Of a stretch of 64,000 nucleotides of DNA, positions 31,431 to 40,115 are shown in pieces. The notes under the pieces were generated by a model, which saw only the letters and a list, made by a program, of their open reading frames with translations, was not told the DNA's origin and ran no database searches. This DNA is from Cohnella lubricantis (lineage in GTDB: Bacteria > Bacillota > Bacilli > Paenibacillales > Paenibacillaceae): the NCBI RefSeq assembly GCF_014212015.1, contig NZ_JACJVN010000055.1, positions 1 to 64,000 of the forward strand. Direction: 5' to 3'. The stretch's first letter is position 1. The number at the start of each line of letters is the position of its first letter. A program made the position numbers and the translations under genes.

Positions 31431-32257
31431 ATATCGCTTTTTCCCCTTGTCCTAATGATACCTTCGTGTTCCACGCCTGGGTTCACGGCCTGATCCCCGG
31501 CGCTCCGGAATTGAACGTCACGTACGCCGACATCGATATCACGAATCATTGGGCGGCGGATCGGACAGGCCCCGAGGTGCTGAAAATATCGTACGCCGCC
31601 CTTCCCTGGGTGCTGGAGGACTACGCGCTTATCCCTTGCGGCGGAGCGCTTGGCCGCGGCTGCGGTCCGCTCGTGCTGACGCTCGCGGACATGCAGGATC
31701 CGGCTGCCCTCTCCGGCAAGCGCGTCGCGGTGCCGAGCGAACGCTCGACCGCCTATCTGCTGTTCCGGCTGTGGGCGGCACAGAACGTGCCAGGCGGCGT
31801 CGGCGAGATCGTGATCATGCCGTTCCACGAGATTATGCCCGCCGTTCGCGACGGCAAGATCGATGCCGGGCTCGTCATCCACGAAGCCCGCTTCACCTAC
31901 CAAGATTACGGCTTGTCGAAAATGGCGGATATGGGCAGTTGGTGGGAAGCCGATACCGGCCTGCCGATACCGCTGGGCGCCATTATCGCCCGCCGCGATC
32001 TGGACGTGAAGGCGATCGAGCAGTGGGCACGCGCATCGGTCGAGTACGCTTGGGCGCATCCGGAGGCTTCGCGCGAATACGTGCTCGGCCACTCGCAGGA
32101 GCTCTCGCCTGAGGTGACGCAGCAGCACATCGACCTGTACGTCAACGACTTCACAGCCAACCTGGGTGACGACGGCTTCGCGGCGATCGAAGCGCTGCTC
32201 ACCCGCGCGGCCGCAGAGAAGCTCGTGCCGCCGTTCGATCCGAATCTGCTGCGCTAA
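31427..32257 (+). CDS. mqnD: 1,4-dihydroxy-6-naphthoate synthase
   Basis: 276 residues from ATG at 31427 with AAGGAGG 8 bases upstream; a TTG extension to 31358 lies inside mqnB. The start NIAFSPCPNDTFVFHAW is the MqnD signature, with ALPWVLEDYALIPCGGALGRGCGPLVL forming the substrate pocket of this periplasmic-binding-protein-like fold and a conserved His in LVIHEARFTYQ. It converts cyclic dehypoxanthine futalosine to 1,4-dihydroxy-6-naphthoate. Other pathway genes (mqnA, mqnC, mqnE) are not in the window. Confidence 0.93.
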   Translation: MNIAFSPCPNDTFVFHAWVHGLIPGAPELNVTYADIDITNHWAADRTGPEVLKISYAALPWVLEDYALIPCGGALGRGCGPLVLTLADMQDPAALSGKRVAVPSERSTAYLLFRLWAAQNVPGGVGEIVIMPFHEIMPAVRDGKIDAGLVIHEARFTYQDYGLSKMADMGSWWEADTGLPIPLGAIIARRDLDVKAIEQWARASVEYAWAHPEASREYVLGHSQELSPEVTQQHIDLYVNDFTANLGDDGFAAIEALLTRAAAEKLVPPFDPNLLR

Positions 32258-32312
32258 TCTCTCGCAAAATAATGGTTGATGATGCGACAATCAGAATTGG
32301 TATCGTTCCAGC

Positions 32313-32356
32313 GAAAGGACCTCGTTCTCCACTTTGTTGTGGATATCGAGGTCCTT
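32313..32356 (+). terminator. Terminator after mqnBD
   Basis: An 11-bp stem AAAGGACCTCG / CGAGGTCCTTT with a 22-base loop, followed by CTTGTG. The U-tract is supplied partly by the stem end. It may act for both strands, as zagA converges. Confidence 0.75.
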
Positions 32357-32402
32357 TCTTGTGCATTCTGGGGACAGTCCTTGTTCGCTTACCCGCGTTC
32401 CG

Positions 32403-33614
32403 TCATATCCCCACAGCTTCTTCTTCGAAAGCTTGCGGGAACGGATCTTCAAAGCAGCTCCAATCCGACTTCAATTCCTCCTCGGTTAACAGGCACGTGT
32501 CCAGCTCCGCCTCCAGCTTAGAGCGGTTCAGCCCGATGCCGATCAGCACGAATCGGTTGATCCGGTCTCCGTATTCGGGATGCCAAGAGGTGAACGGCTC
32601 CGGTTCCTCACGCAGCAGCGCCATGCGCTCGCATTCGGGCAGCGCTGCAAGCCACAGGCCGGCAGGTCCCATCTGAATGGACGGTCCGGCTTGACTGAAG
32701 CTTTGAGCCTGGCGGTTCCGCGTTGCCAGCCAAAGTATTCCTTTGGCCCGCACGACTTCGGCCGGCCATTCCGACATCCAGTTCATCAGCCGTACTGGAT
32801 GGAAAGGGAGAGCCCTCTCATAGACGAACGAGCCGATGCCATACTCCTCGGTCTCCGGCGTATGCTGCGGCTTCTCCAACTCTAGAATCCAGCCAGCCGA
32901 GCGGCTCGCCGCCTCGAAGTCGAACAAGCCTGTGTTCAAGATCGCAGAAGGCTCGACTTGCCCCCGGACGGCGCGGATGAACCGCGCCCTCGGCTGCAGC
33001 GCCCGCAGCACGCTCTCCAATTGGGCCAATTCCTCCGGCTTCACCATATCGCACTTATTCAGCACGAGGACATCGCAGAATTCGATTTGGTCGATCAGCA
33101 GGTCGACCACCTCCCGGGTATCGTCTTCCGTGGCCGCCTCGCCTCGGTCGAGCAAGGTCTCGCCAGAGGAATAATCGTGCCAGAAGCGATACGCGTCCAC
33201 GACGGTCACCATCGCGTCGAGCCGGCAGAACCGGGTCAGATCTATGCCGAGCTCTTCGTCGATGTAACTGAACGTCTGCGCGACTGGAACCGGCTCGCCG
33301 ATGCCGGTCGATTCGATCAGGATATAGTCGAACCGCCCTTCGAGCGCCAATCGCTCCACTTCCCGAAGCAGATCCTCGCGCAGCGTGCAGCAGATACAGC
33401 CGTTCGACATCTCGACCAGCTTCTCTTCCGTGCGGGACAGTCCGCCGCCGCCGCGAACGAGATCCGCGTCGACGTTCACGTCGCTCAGGTCGTTGACGAT
33501 TACCGCAACCTTTAAACCGTTGCGGTTCCGCAGCACGTGATTGAGCAGTGTTGTTTTGCCCGCGCCTAGATAGCCGCTCAGAACCGTCACCGGAATCTTG
33601 CGTCGTTCAATCAA
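32403..33614 (-). CDS. zagA: COG0523 GTPase, zinc metallochaperone (ZagA/YciC-like)
   Basis: About 403 residues from TTG at 33614 (AAAGGGG lies 9 bases upstream; a TTG at 33623 would touch the RBS). Walker A GYLGAGKTTLL, the metal motif NGCICC(T)LR (C-x-C-C) near residue 72, and GTP-base motif NKCD are present. The C-terminal part is a CobW_C domain. A Zur box lies directly in front. In B. subtilis, ZagA (YciC) is induced by zinc starvation and delivers zinc to folate synthesis enzyme FolE. It lies next to znuABC and zur here. Confidence 0.9.
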   Translation of the reverse strand: MIERRKIPVTVLSGYLGAGKTTLLNHVLRNRNGLKVAVIVNDLSDVNVDADLVRGGGGLSRTEEKLVEMSNGCICCTLREDLLREVERLALEGRFDYILIESTGIGEPVPVAQTFSYIDEELGIDLTRFCRLDAMVTVVDAYRFWHDYSSGETLLDRGEAATEDDTREVVDLLIDQIEFCDVLVLNKCDMVKPEELAQLESVLRALQPRARFIRAVRGQVEPSAILNTGLFDFEAASRSAGWILELEKPQHTPETEEYGIGSFVYERALPFHPVRLMNWMSEWPAEVVRAKGILWLATRNRQAQSFSQAGPSIQMGPAGLWLAALPECERMALLREEPEPFTSWHPEYGDRINRFVLIGIGLNRSKLEAELDTCLLTEEELKSDWSCFEDPFPQAFEEEAVGI

Positions 33615-33633
33615 TCTTTTCAACCCCTTTCTG

Positions 33634-33648
33634 ATGTAATTATTACGA
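33634..33648. promoter_or_regulatory. Zur box before zagA
   Basis: ATGTAATTATTACGA matches the Bacillus Zur box TCGTAATNATTACGA in 13 of 15 positions, about 20-34 bases before the start. The same 15 bases recur before znuC. Confidence 0.82.
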
Positions 33649-33655
33649 TTTGATC

Positions 33656-34669
33656 CTATTCGTTTAAAGCCTTCTGCAGCGCAGCCAAGTTGTTCTCCAT
33701 AATGCCGATATAATCCAAGCCCTGCTGCTTATCGTCTTCGGTCAGCCCTTCGATCGGATTCAGCACGTCCGTCTTGGCGCCGATCTCCTTCGCGATCGTC
33801 TCCGCTATCTTGGGATCAACCAGCGTCTCGAAGAATATCGTCTGGATATCCCGCTCTTTCGCTTGCTGGACGACGCCGGCCATCTGTTCAGGAGACGGCT
33901 CCTGCTCAGGGGACAGCCCGGCAATCGGAATTTGCACCAGACCGTACTCCTTAGCCAAGTAGCCGAATGCGGCGTGTTGGGTGACGAAGTCGTGGCGCTT
34001 GACGGTCTTAAGCCCGTCCCTATACGCCTGATCAAGCATCTGCAGCTTGGCGATATAAGCGTCTGCGTTCGCCTTGTACTTGTCCTGGTGAGCCGGATCC
34101 GCCTTAGCGAATGCCGCGGCGATATTCGCGACTTCCTTCTGAGCAAGCACGGGATCGAGCCATACATGCGGATCCAGCACCTTGCCTCCCTCCTCATCCG
34201 ACGTCCCTTCGGCGGCAGTTCCATGATCATGGCCGTCCTCTTCTTCCTCCTCCGCGACGCCCTCCTGCAACGTAATCCCTTCGCTTGCTTGCACCGCCAC
34301 TCGCTTATCGTTCGCGGCGCTGGCCAGCGCCTTGTCGGCCCATGTCTCTACGAGCCCATTGTAGACGAACACATCCGCTTCGCTGATGAGCGCCATATCC
34401 TTCGCGCTCGGCTCCCAGTCGTGCGGCTCCGCGCCGGCCGGGATCAATCCGGTCACGTCCGCGAGTTCTCCGCCGACCTGGCGGCTGAATTCGTACATCG
34501 GATAGAAGGTCGCCACGACTTGAAGCTTGGAGCCTTCCCCCGTTGACGAATTCGGCGACGCGGCTCCGCCGCCCGCACCTTCTCCCCCGTTCGAGCCGCA
34601 GCCCGCCAGCAGCGCGGCTGCCGTTCCCGCCAGAATCAATCCCTTCATCGTTGTCAATGCTGTTCTCAT
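33656..34669 (-). CDS. znuA: Zinc ABC transporter substrate-binding lipoprotein
   Basis: 337 residues from ATG at 34669, AAGGAGG upstream. Lipoprotein signal ends LLAGC. Cluster A-I fold: TFYPMYEFSRQVGG, then AEPHDWEPSAKD whose His is the first zinc ligand, LDPHVWLDPVLA the second and FVTQHAAFGYLA the third. A flexible acid/His loop EEEEEDGHDHG sits between the first two, typical of ZnuA/AdcA. It captures zinc for the ZnuB-ZnuC transporter encoded upstream in the same operon. Confidence 0.94.
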   Translation of the reverse strand: MRTALTTMKGLILAGTAAALLAGCGSNGGEGAGGGAASPNSSTGEGSKLQVVATFYPMYEFSRQVGGELADVTGLIPAGAEPHDWEPSAKDMALISEADVFVYNGLVETWADKALASAANDKRVAVQASEGITLQEGVAEEEEEDGHDHGTAAEGTSDEEGGKVLDPHVWLDPVLAQKEVANIAAAFAKADPAHQDKYKANADAYIAKLQMLDQAYRDGLKTVKRHDFVTQHAAFGYLAKEYGLVQIPIAGLSPEQEPSPEQMAGVVQQAKERDIQTIFFETLVDPKIAETIAKEIGAKTDVLNPIEGLTEDDKQQGLDYIGIMENNLAALQKALNE

Positions 34670-34688
34670 CTTGCCAATTCCTCCTTGA

Positions 34689-35582
34689 TTAATGATATAA
34701 CGAGTCTCCGGACACTCGCGGAACGGGGCCAACCGCCGTCTGCTCCTGCCGGGCTTCCGCCCGGCTGCGTCTCGGAGCGAGCTTCGCCCAGGCTGTCTTA
34801 AGCGATACGCCTGCCGCCAACATGACGAGCAGCGTCAACGCGATCGTTCCTCCCGGCGGTGTGCTGATCTCATAGGACGCGGCTAAACCGGCGAAGACGC
34901 CAACCAGCCCGATGGCCGAGGACAGCCAGACCGCCGCGGCGAAGCCCGGGGCTACCCGGATCGCCAGCGATGCCGGCAGCACGATCAGCGCGGAGACGAG
35001 CAGCACGCCTACGATCGGGATCGCCGAAGCGACGACCATGCCCGTCAGAATGCTGAAGGCAAGCGACAGCCCCTTCACCGGCACCCCGTTCGTCCTCGCC
35101 GTCTCCTCGTCGAACGTCAACTGATACAACGGACGCCGGAGCAGCGCGAAGAACGTCAAGCTGACGGCGGCGACTACTGAGAGCAGTATCAATTCGGATC
35201 GAGTGACTGCCACGACCGAACCGAACAAATAGGACGTTAAGTTCTGGTTCAGCCCCTTATTCAGGCTCATTAGAATTACCGCCGTCGACAAGCCCCCGAT
35301 CATAATGATCGCGACCGAGATCTCGCCGTATGTCTTGTAGAATCGGCGCACGTATTCGACGGCTACCGCTCCGGCGACGGCTACCGCGAAGCCTGCCGCC
35401 GACGGCGCCGCATGCAGCAGCGCGCCGGCCGCGATCCCCGCCAGCGACACGTGCGACAGCATGTCGGCCATAAGCGCCTGGCGCCGAAGCAGCAAATATA
35501 CGCCCAGCGCGGGTGCCGTCAGCGCAATCAATGCGCCGGCGAGAAATGCCCTTTGCATGAAGTCGTAGTGCAGCATCTCCAT
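34689..35582 (-). CDS. znuB: Zinc ABC transporter permease
   Basis: 297 residues with about nine membrane spans, ABC-3 family. LGVYLLLRRQALMADMLSHVSLAGIAAG near the start holds the family motif with conserved A-D-x-L-S-H. GGAGG precedes the ATG. Its 5' end overlaps the end of znuC by 55 bp, so the two are coupled. It forms the membrane channel for zinc uptake. The C-terminal 35 residues are charged and cytoplasmic. Confidence 0.94.
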   Translation of the reverse strand: MEMLHYDFMQRAFLAGALIALTAPALGVYLLLRRQALMADMLSHVSLAGIAAGALLHAAPSAAGFAVAVAGAVAVEYVRRFYKTYGEISVAIIMIGGLSTAVILMSLNKGLNQNLTSYLFGSVVAVTRSELILLSVVAAVSLTFFALLRRPLYQLTFDEETARTNGVPVKGLSLAFSILTGMVVASAIPIVGVLLVSALIVLPASLAIRVAPGFAAAVWLSSAIGLVGVFAGLAASYEISTPPGGTIALTLLVMLAAGVSLKTAWAKLAPRRSRAEARQEQTAVGPVPRVSGDSLYH

Positions 35583-36238
35583 TCAACATCCTCCTTCCGC
35601 TGCAGCTCGATGACACGATCCAAATAGGGAAGAGCCTCCGACAGATGATGGGTCACCATCACGACCGTCCGTCCTTCCTGACGAACCTGCTCGTTCATCA
35701 GCTCATAGAAGCCGAAGCGGCTCTCTTCGTCCATGCCGGTCGTCGGTTCGTCCAGCACGAGAACTTCGGGTTCCATGGCGAGCGCCCGGGCCAGGCAGGC
35801 CCGCTGCTTCTGGCCGCCCGACAACTCTCCGATCCGCCTGCCGCGAAGCTCCCACAAGCCTACCTGCCTTAATGCCAGCTCCGTTCGTTCCCTGTCCTCC
35901 GCGCGCGCTCTTCGCAGCCAAGAGCCGCTCTCCGCATACCGGCCCGAACCCGCAAGCTCCAACACGGTGCTGGGGAAGCCTGCGTTGAAAGAGGCGATCT
36001 GCTGCGGCACGTACCCCATGCTCCGCCTTCGCATCCGATCCCCGCCGCTCAGCCAAACCGCCTCCCCTCTCCAGGGCTCAAGCAGTCCGAGAAGGAGCTT
36101 GAGCAGCGTCGTTTTGGCCGCGCCGTTAGGGCCTGTCACTGCCGTAAATTCCCCTTGCGACAGTTCGAAGTTCACGTCGACCAAGCAAGGAGCGTCATCA
36201 AACCCGAATTCCACCTCCCGCATATAAGCCAATCGCAA
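35528..36238 (-). CDS. znuC: Zinc ABC transporter ATP-binding protein
   Basis: 236 residues from TTG at 36238, RBS GGAGG at 8 bases. Walker A is GPNGAAKTT (Ala before Lys, usual in Firmicute zinc/manganese ABC ATPases), Q-loop YVPQQ, signature LSGGQKQR, Walker B VLVLDEPTTGMD and switch His in VTHHLSE. It drives zinc uptake with ZnuB. First gene of znuCBA and directly behind a Zur box. The last 25 residues are coded within the znuB overlap and are unlike the family. Confidence 0.94.
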   Translation of the reverse strand: MRLAYMREVEFGFDDAPCLVDVNFELSQGEFTAVTGPNGAAKTTLLKLLLGLLEPWRGEAVWLSGGDRMRRRSMGYVPQQIASFNAGFPSTVLELAGSGRYAESGSWLRRARAEDRERTELALRQVGLWELRGRRIGELSGGQKQRACLARALAMEPEVLVLDEPTTGMDEESRFGFYELMNEQVRQEGRTVVMVTHHLSEALPYLDRVIELQRKEDVEWRCCTTTSCKGHFSPAH

Positions 36239-36259
36239 GCTGTTCCCCTCCGCCCTTGT

Positions 36260-36274
36260 ATGTAATTATTACGA
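36260..36274. promoter_or_regulatory. Zur box before znuCBA
   Basis: ATGTAATTATTACGA, identical to the box in front of zagA. A weaker look-alike, TAGTAATATTTACA, lies at 36350-36363 and may be a second operator. The gap 36239-36518 otherwise holds only the zur terminator. Confidence 0.82.
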
Positions 36275-36426
36275 TTAATAAACATAAAATAGAGGCGTAA
36301 CCCTCTGCCCTTCGGCCATCGAAGTTCCATTCGCCTCGATTTCATTTAATAGTAATATTTACATTTAGGATAATAACAGCGGAATGCCGCTCCGTCAACC
36401 GTTTTTTTCCGCAGGACATAAGAAAA

Positions 36427-36460
36427 CCCGTTCACGCCGGCCGGGGCCGCAACGAACGGG
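36427..36460 (-). terminator. Intrinsic terminator after zur
   Basis: CCCGTTC / GAACGGG stem with an 20-base GC-rich loop that can itself pair (CCCCGGCCGG), followed on the minus strand by TTTTCTT. Confidence 0.78.
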
Positions 36461-36518
36461 ATGCGAAGCGTGTATTTTATTTATTCGGTGAAGCCAGTCC
36501 ATCAGAAGCTTGACAGGC

Positions 36519-36968
36519 TCACTCACTCGTTACCGAAGCCGCTTCGTGTTGGCACTCTTCGCAGATGCCGTAAATCTCGAAGCGGTGGTTCATAATTTTA
36601 TAATGGCCCGGAAGATGAAGCGACTCCTCCATCGGACAGTAGTCGAACGTCAGCGTCTTCTCGCAGTTGAGGCAGATCAGATGATGGTGGTGATGGTCCA
36701 GACAGGAAGCCTTGAACTTCAACCCGCCCTCCATAAAATAAAATTGCTCCAAAACGCCCATCTCGCTGAGCATCCGCAAATTGCGGTATACCGTATCGAA
36801 GCTGACGCTCGGATACTTGGCGGTCAGCTGATCATAGACGTCCTTGGGAGACAGATAACTATCCGTCGACGCGAAAATATGCGCAAGCGCCCGCCGCTGG
36901 TCGGTAATTCTCCAACCGCTTCGAGCCATCATGGTCAGCATCTCCTGCGACTTATTCGAATCCGTCAT
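36519..36968 (-). CDS. zur: Zinc uptake regulator Zur (Fur family)
   Basis: 149 residues. Winged helix about 10-85 with SFDTVYRNLRMLSEMGV, closely like B. subtilis Zur. HHHHHLICLNCEKTLTFDYCPME carries the His cluster and first CxxC-like site; FEIYGICEECQHE gives the second Cys pair (structural zinc). It represses zinc uptake genes when zinc is adequate. It lies just upstream of the znu operon with Zur boxes, which makes Zur far more likely than Fur or PerR. Confidence 0.9.
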   Translation of the reverse strand: MTDSNKSQEMLTMMARSGWRITDQRRALAHIFASTDSYLSPKDVYDQLTAKYPSVSFDTVYRNLRMLSEMGVLEQFYFMEGGLKFKASCLDHHHHHLICLNCEKTLTFDYCPMEESLHLPGHYKIMNHRFEIYGICEECQHEAASVTSE

Positions 36969-37004
36969 TCCGCAGCTCTCCCTTCGATTCTCATCATAAC
37001 AGGA

Positions 37005-38198
37005 TTATCTCCGCGGAGACAAGCGGTGCGATGCCCATACGACGAAGCCGAACAGCACGGCGCCTCCGCCGGCCAAGCTCACCCCGCTCCAGCCCCAGCG
37101 ATGCCACGCATAGCTGCCGAGCCATGAACCGGCTGCTCCGCCGAGGAACGTCGTTACCATCTGCACCGTATTGAGACGGCTTCTCGCAGGCGGATCAAGC
37201 GCATAGATCCGTGTCTGGTTCGCCACCTGCGTGCCTTGCACGCCCAGATCCATCAAGATGACGCCGGTGATCAAGGCCGCCTGATACCCGCCAAGCGTGC
37301 CGAACAGTATGTAGGAGAGCAAGTTCAGCACGATCAGAGCGCCGATGATGAGCGAGGGACGAATCCGGTCCGCCAGCCGGCCGACCAGCGGTGCTCCCAG
37401 AGCCCCAGCCGCTCCGATCAGGCCGAATAGTCCGGCGATCTGGCTGCTGTAGTTATAGGGCTCGCCCTCGAGATAGAAGGACAGCGCCGTCCAGAAGATG
37501 CTGAACGCCGCGAAGTTAGCCGCTCCGATCAGCGCGGACTCGCGCAGCGTCGCATGCTTCCTGACGAGACTGCCCATCGAGGCGAGCAGGCTCCCATAGC
37601 GGATCGCAGCGGTTGGACGGCTCTTCGGCAGCTTCGTTCGCACCAGCAGAAGCAGGATCAGCATGGCAGCGGCCGCGATCCAATACATCACGCGCCAGCC
37701 CCATGTGCCGCCGATCAGGCCCGATATCGTTCGGCTCAACAGAATCCCAAGCAGCAGACCGCTCGTCACCATGCCGACCGCCTTGCCCTGCTCGCCGGGA
37801 GCTGCCAGCGTAGCGGCCATCGGAATCATCACCTGCGGCACGATCGTCGTCAAGCCGACGGCGAAGCTGGCGATATACATCCAAGTCAAACTTTGCGAAG
37901 CCGCGACACCGATGAGCGACAAGGCGACCATAGCGAGCAGCATAGAGATGAATCCGCGCCGTTCCTTGATATCGCCTAGCGGCACGAACAGGAACATGCC
38001 AAGCGCATATCCGACCTGCGTACAGGTCGAGATCGCGCCAGCCTCGTCCGGATCCGCTCCGAACGAACGGCAAATATCGGCGAGCAGCGGCTGGTTGTAA
38101 TAAAGATTGGCGACAGTCAGACCGGACGATATCGCGATGAACAACAGCAGACCTTTGGAGAGACCGGCCTGTCTGTTATCCGTCATCATTTCCTTCAT
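37005..38198 (-). CDS. MFS transporter (drug/sugar efflux type)
   Basis: 397 residues from ATG at 38198, RBS AAGGAA; open extension to 38249 is not needed. Twelve membrane spans can be traced. LGDIKERRGFI is the MFS motif A between spans 2 and 3, and TSGLLLGILLSRTISGLIGG resembles motif C of the antiporter groups. Pattern similarity is to YgaY/NepI-like proton antiporters. Substrate unknown. It lies just upstream of zur, with 36 bp between, so co-transcription with zur is possible, which may point to a metal-linked role. Confidence 0.86.
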   Translation of the reverse strand: MKEMMTDNRQAGLSKGLLLFIAISSGLTVANLYYNQPLLADICRSFGADPDEAGAISTCTQVGYALGMFLFVPLGDIKERRGFISMLLAMVALSLIGVAASQSLTWMYIASFAVGLTTIVPQVMIPMAATLAAPGEQGKAVGMVTSGLLLGILLSRTISGLIGGTWGWRVMYWIAAAAMLILLLLVRTKLPKSRPTAAIRYGSLLASMGSLVRKHATLRESALIGAANFAAFSIFWTALSFYLEGEPYNYSSQIAGLFGLIGAAGALGAPLVGRLADRIRPSLIIGALIVLNLLSYILFGTLGGYQAALITGVILMDLGVQGTQVANQTRIYALDPPARSRLNTVQMVTTFLGGAAGSWLGSYAWHRWGWSGVSLAGGGAVLFGFVVWASHRLSPRR

Positions 38199-38313
38199 CG
38201 TCATTTCCTTCCAGCGGACGGTTGGCGATAGCCTTCGATATCCGTTCATTTTTTTCTACAAAGGGTTCATGCCCATGTTGAACTTCTATCGAAATTTCGG
38301 CCATCTGTCAACA

Positions 38314-39030
38314 CTATCCGGGAAAATAACGCCGAATGCGCTCTTTGATGCCGTCTATGCCGAGCGCGAATCCGAGGCCGTTCTTGTTCTTGGCCATGAA
38401 GGCGTTCATGCCGATCACTTGCCCGCGGGCATTGATGAGCGGCCCGCCGCTGCTGCCCGGATTGATCGCGCAATCCGTCTGAATAATATCCGATAGCCGC
38501 CTATCTTGCATTGCGACGGATCGATGCTTGCCGCTAATGATGCCCGATGTGATGGAGTTCTCAAGTCCGAGCGGATTGCCGATTGATAGGACAATCTCCC
38601 CTACCTTGCTCTTCCGGGAAGATCCGAGCGGGAGCGGCGAGAGCGACGCTGCCGCCCGCTTATCTATGCGCAGGAGCGCAATGTCCTGCTCCGGATCTGC
38701 CCAGAGCACTTTGCCTTCGCATACGGTCCCCTTGTTCAGCTTCACAAGTATCTTCCGCGGCCGGTTGACGACATGTTCGCTGGTCAGCACCAGCCCGTCT
38801 TTGCTCAGCACGATGCCCGTGCCAATGCCGACGATCACTTCCTTCGGCTCCGGCTCGCCGGGCAGGAAGAACGGGAAGAACGGCTCCGGCTCATCCGGCT
38901 CATTCTCCTTCAGCGTCCGGATGAAGACGACGCCCCTGCGGGCTCTGCGGAACAAGCGGACGAAGTCGTTGCCCCGATATAGGGCTGCTCTGCGGCCTCC
39001 GCGGCTGCTCTGTCTTCTCGAAGCTGTCAT
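38314..39030 (-). CDS. Trypsin-like serine protease without PDZ or membrane anchor
   Basis: 238 residues. The S1C (HtrA/DegP-like) catalytic triad is complete: H86 (TSEHVV), D116 (EQDIALLRI), S194 (PGSSGGPL). There is no signal peptide or membrane span and no C-terminal PDZ domain, unlike Bacillus HtrA; instead a basic N-terminus (RRQSSRGGRR) and an acidic Pro/Phe loop (EPDEPEPFFPFFLPGEPEP, about 44-62) appear. It should be cytoplasmic, or spore-located. It is the last of a four-gene group (two triple-domain genes, zinc ribbon, protease), separated from the zinc ribbon by 12 bp. Confidence 0.87.
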   Translation of the reverse strand: MTASRRQSSRGGRRAALYRGNDFVRLFRRARRGVVFIRTLKENEPDEPEPFFPFFLPGEPEPKEVIVGIGTGIVLSKDGLVLTSEHVVNRPRKILVKLNKGTVCEGKVLWADPEQDIALLRIDKRAAASLSPLPLGSSRKSKVGEIVLSIGNPLGLENSITSGIISGKHRSVAMQDRRLSDIIQTDCAINPGSSGGPLINARGQVIGMNAFMAKNKNGLGFALGIDGIKERIRRYFPG

Positions 39031-39042
39031 AGTCCGCCGTCC

Positions 39043-39309
39043 TTATTTGAAGTTGAGAAATGCAGGCCTGTTGCCCCCTGGATACAGCGGCTGAATCAGA
39101 CCGTGCAGTTGATAGACAGTCGGTTCTCCGCACTTGGCGCAATAAGCCGCCGTCGGCGGATTCACGAACGAGCACCCCTTCTTCAGAATGCCGGGTTCGT
39201 CCGAGCAGCGGTTATGAACCGGTACGCCGCAATCGATGCAATATTTATCGTTCTCGTCAGGCATTCTCCCGCATCGAATGCAAGGATACAGCTGCGGTTT
39301 ATCTCCCAT
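39043..39309 (-). CDS. Double zinc-ribbon small protein
   Basis: 88 residues. Two ribbons are visible: CIRCG...CIDCG (about 10-28) and CSFVNPP...CAKCG (about 46-61), the latter with the F-C-x-x-C pattern spaced like zinc-ribbon_2/DZR domains. GGGAG precedes the ATG. It probably binds zinc and a protein or nucleic acid partner. Closely followed by the protease gene, suggesting they work together, perhaps as adaptor and protease; that is inference. Confidence 0.8.
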   Translation of the reverse strand: MGDKPQLYPCIRCGRMPDENDKYCIDCGVPVHNRCSDEPGILKKGCSFVNPPTAAYCAKCGEPTVYQLHGLIQPLYPGGNRPAFLNFK

Positions 39310-39330
39310 AATTTAACACTCCCAAACTCG

Positions 39331-39582
39331 TTATGCCGTTTGATTCTGCAGGGAAGCAGAGGGTTGAACTTCGCCGAGCGGATTATCGACGATATCGTTA
39401 TCGAAGACGGTCGTAACGAAGCCGGATTGCAGGTTGCTTCCAAACTGCTGACCGTTGCCGAAGTTGGTCTTGCCGTTCTGAGTCCAGCCTGGCTGGGAGT
39501 TCTCTCCGATCCCGATCGCGCTTCCTCTGTTCATGGCGTTCACATTGATGGCGCCCGCGGCCAACGATATGAAGACGGCCAA
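39331..39582 (-). CDS. Single-copy repeat-domain protein (third copy of the 60-residue domain)
   Basis: 83 residues from TTG at 39582, with GGGGG 8 bases upstream; a GTG at 39591 overlaps that RBS. After a hydrophobic N-terminus (AVFISLAAGA) comes the domain NVNAMNRGSAIGIG...GWTQNGKTNFGNG...FDNDIVDNP, shared with the two domains in the upstream gene. I do not recognise a named family; the Gly/Asn pattern recalls small spore-surface or germination proteins of Bacillales, but this is only suggestive. It lies 35 bp after the two-domain gene and 21 bp before the zinc ribbon. Confidence 0.7.
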   Translation of the reverse strand: MAVFISLAAGAINVNAMNRGSAIGIGENSQPGWTQNGKTNFGNGQQFGSNLQSGFVTTVFDNDIVDNPLGEVQPSASLQNQTA

Positions 39583-39617
39583 GCTGATCACCCCCGATAA
39601 GAGCCCATGTCGATAAT

Positions 39618-40115
39618 TTATTCTGCCTTGGGCTTATCGGTGTTTTGAGAGATCAAAATATTTTTGATGACGGTCGACGTATCTCCTGCCGTGCCGAGCG
39701 AGATCACCGGCGCGTCGACGGTGTCGTTGTCCACAGCGAAGCCAGCCACCTGTCTCATAGCGCTGCGGCCAAGCACCTTGCTCGAGCCGTAATTATTCTT
39801 GCGCGAGGTTCGCCAGCCGAGCTGCTTGTTGTCGCCTAGATCGATTGCCGAACCGTTATTTAGCGCATTGGCCTGAATGGATCCGAAGTTGACGACGCTC
39901 TGCTGCGCTTGGTTCGGCGTCTCCTCCAGATGAATGCTGCGGATGTCGCGCACGCCTGCATCGACGATGTCAGGGTCGTTGACGATGCCCAGCGAATGGG
40001 TTAGGGTCGAGTCGGTCAAGGTGCCGAAGCCTTGATTCTGCTTGGCGTAGGAGCTCCATCCTAGCGCATGGTTCGTGCCGATGAAGATCCCCGAAGAGCT
40101 CTCAATGTTGTTCAC
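39618..40115 (-). CDS. Two-copy repeat-domain protein of unknown function
   Basis: 165 residues from GTG at 40115. Two copies of one domain: SSGIFIGTNHALGW...NQGFG...VNDPDIVDAG and NGSAIDLGDNKQLGW...NNYGSSK...VDNDTVDAP. The first copy is cut short by this start: comparison with the second copy shows that homology begins 12-16 residues earlier (VVIFHNL before the GTG), and an RBS AGGAGG (40172-40177) lies at the right place for an ATA at 40163 in frame, with no ATG, GTG or TTG available. So the true start is probably 40163 with a rare start codon. Function unknown; no membrane span. Confidence 0.66.
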   Translation of the reverse strand: MNNIESSSGIFIGTNHALGWSSYAKQNQGFGTLTDSTLTHSLGIVNDPDIVDAGVRDIRSIHLEETPNQAQQSVVNFGSIQANALNNGSAIDLGDNKQLGWRTSRKNNYGSSKVLGRSAMRQVAGFAVDNDTVDAPVISLGTAGDTSTVIKNILISQNTDKPKAE

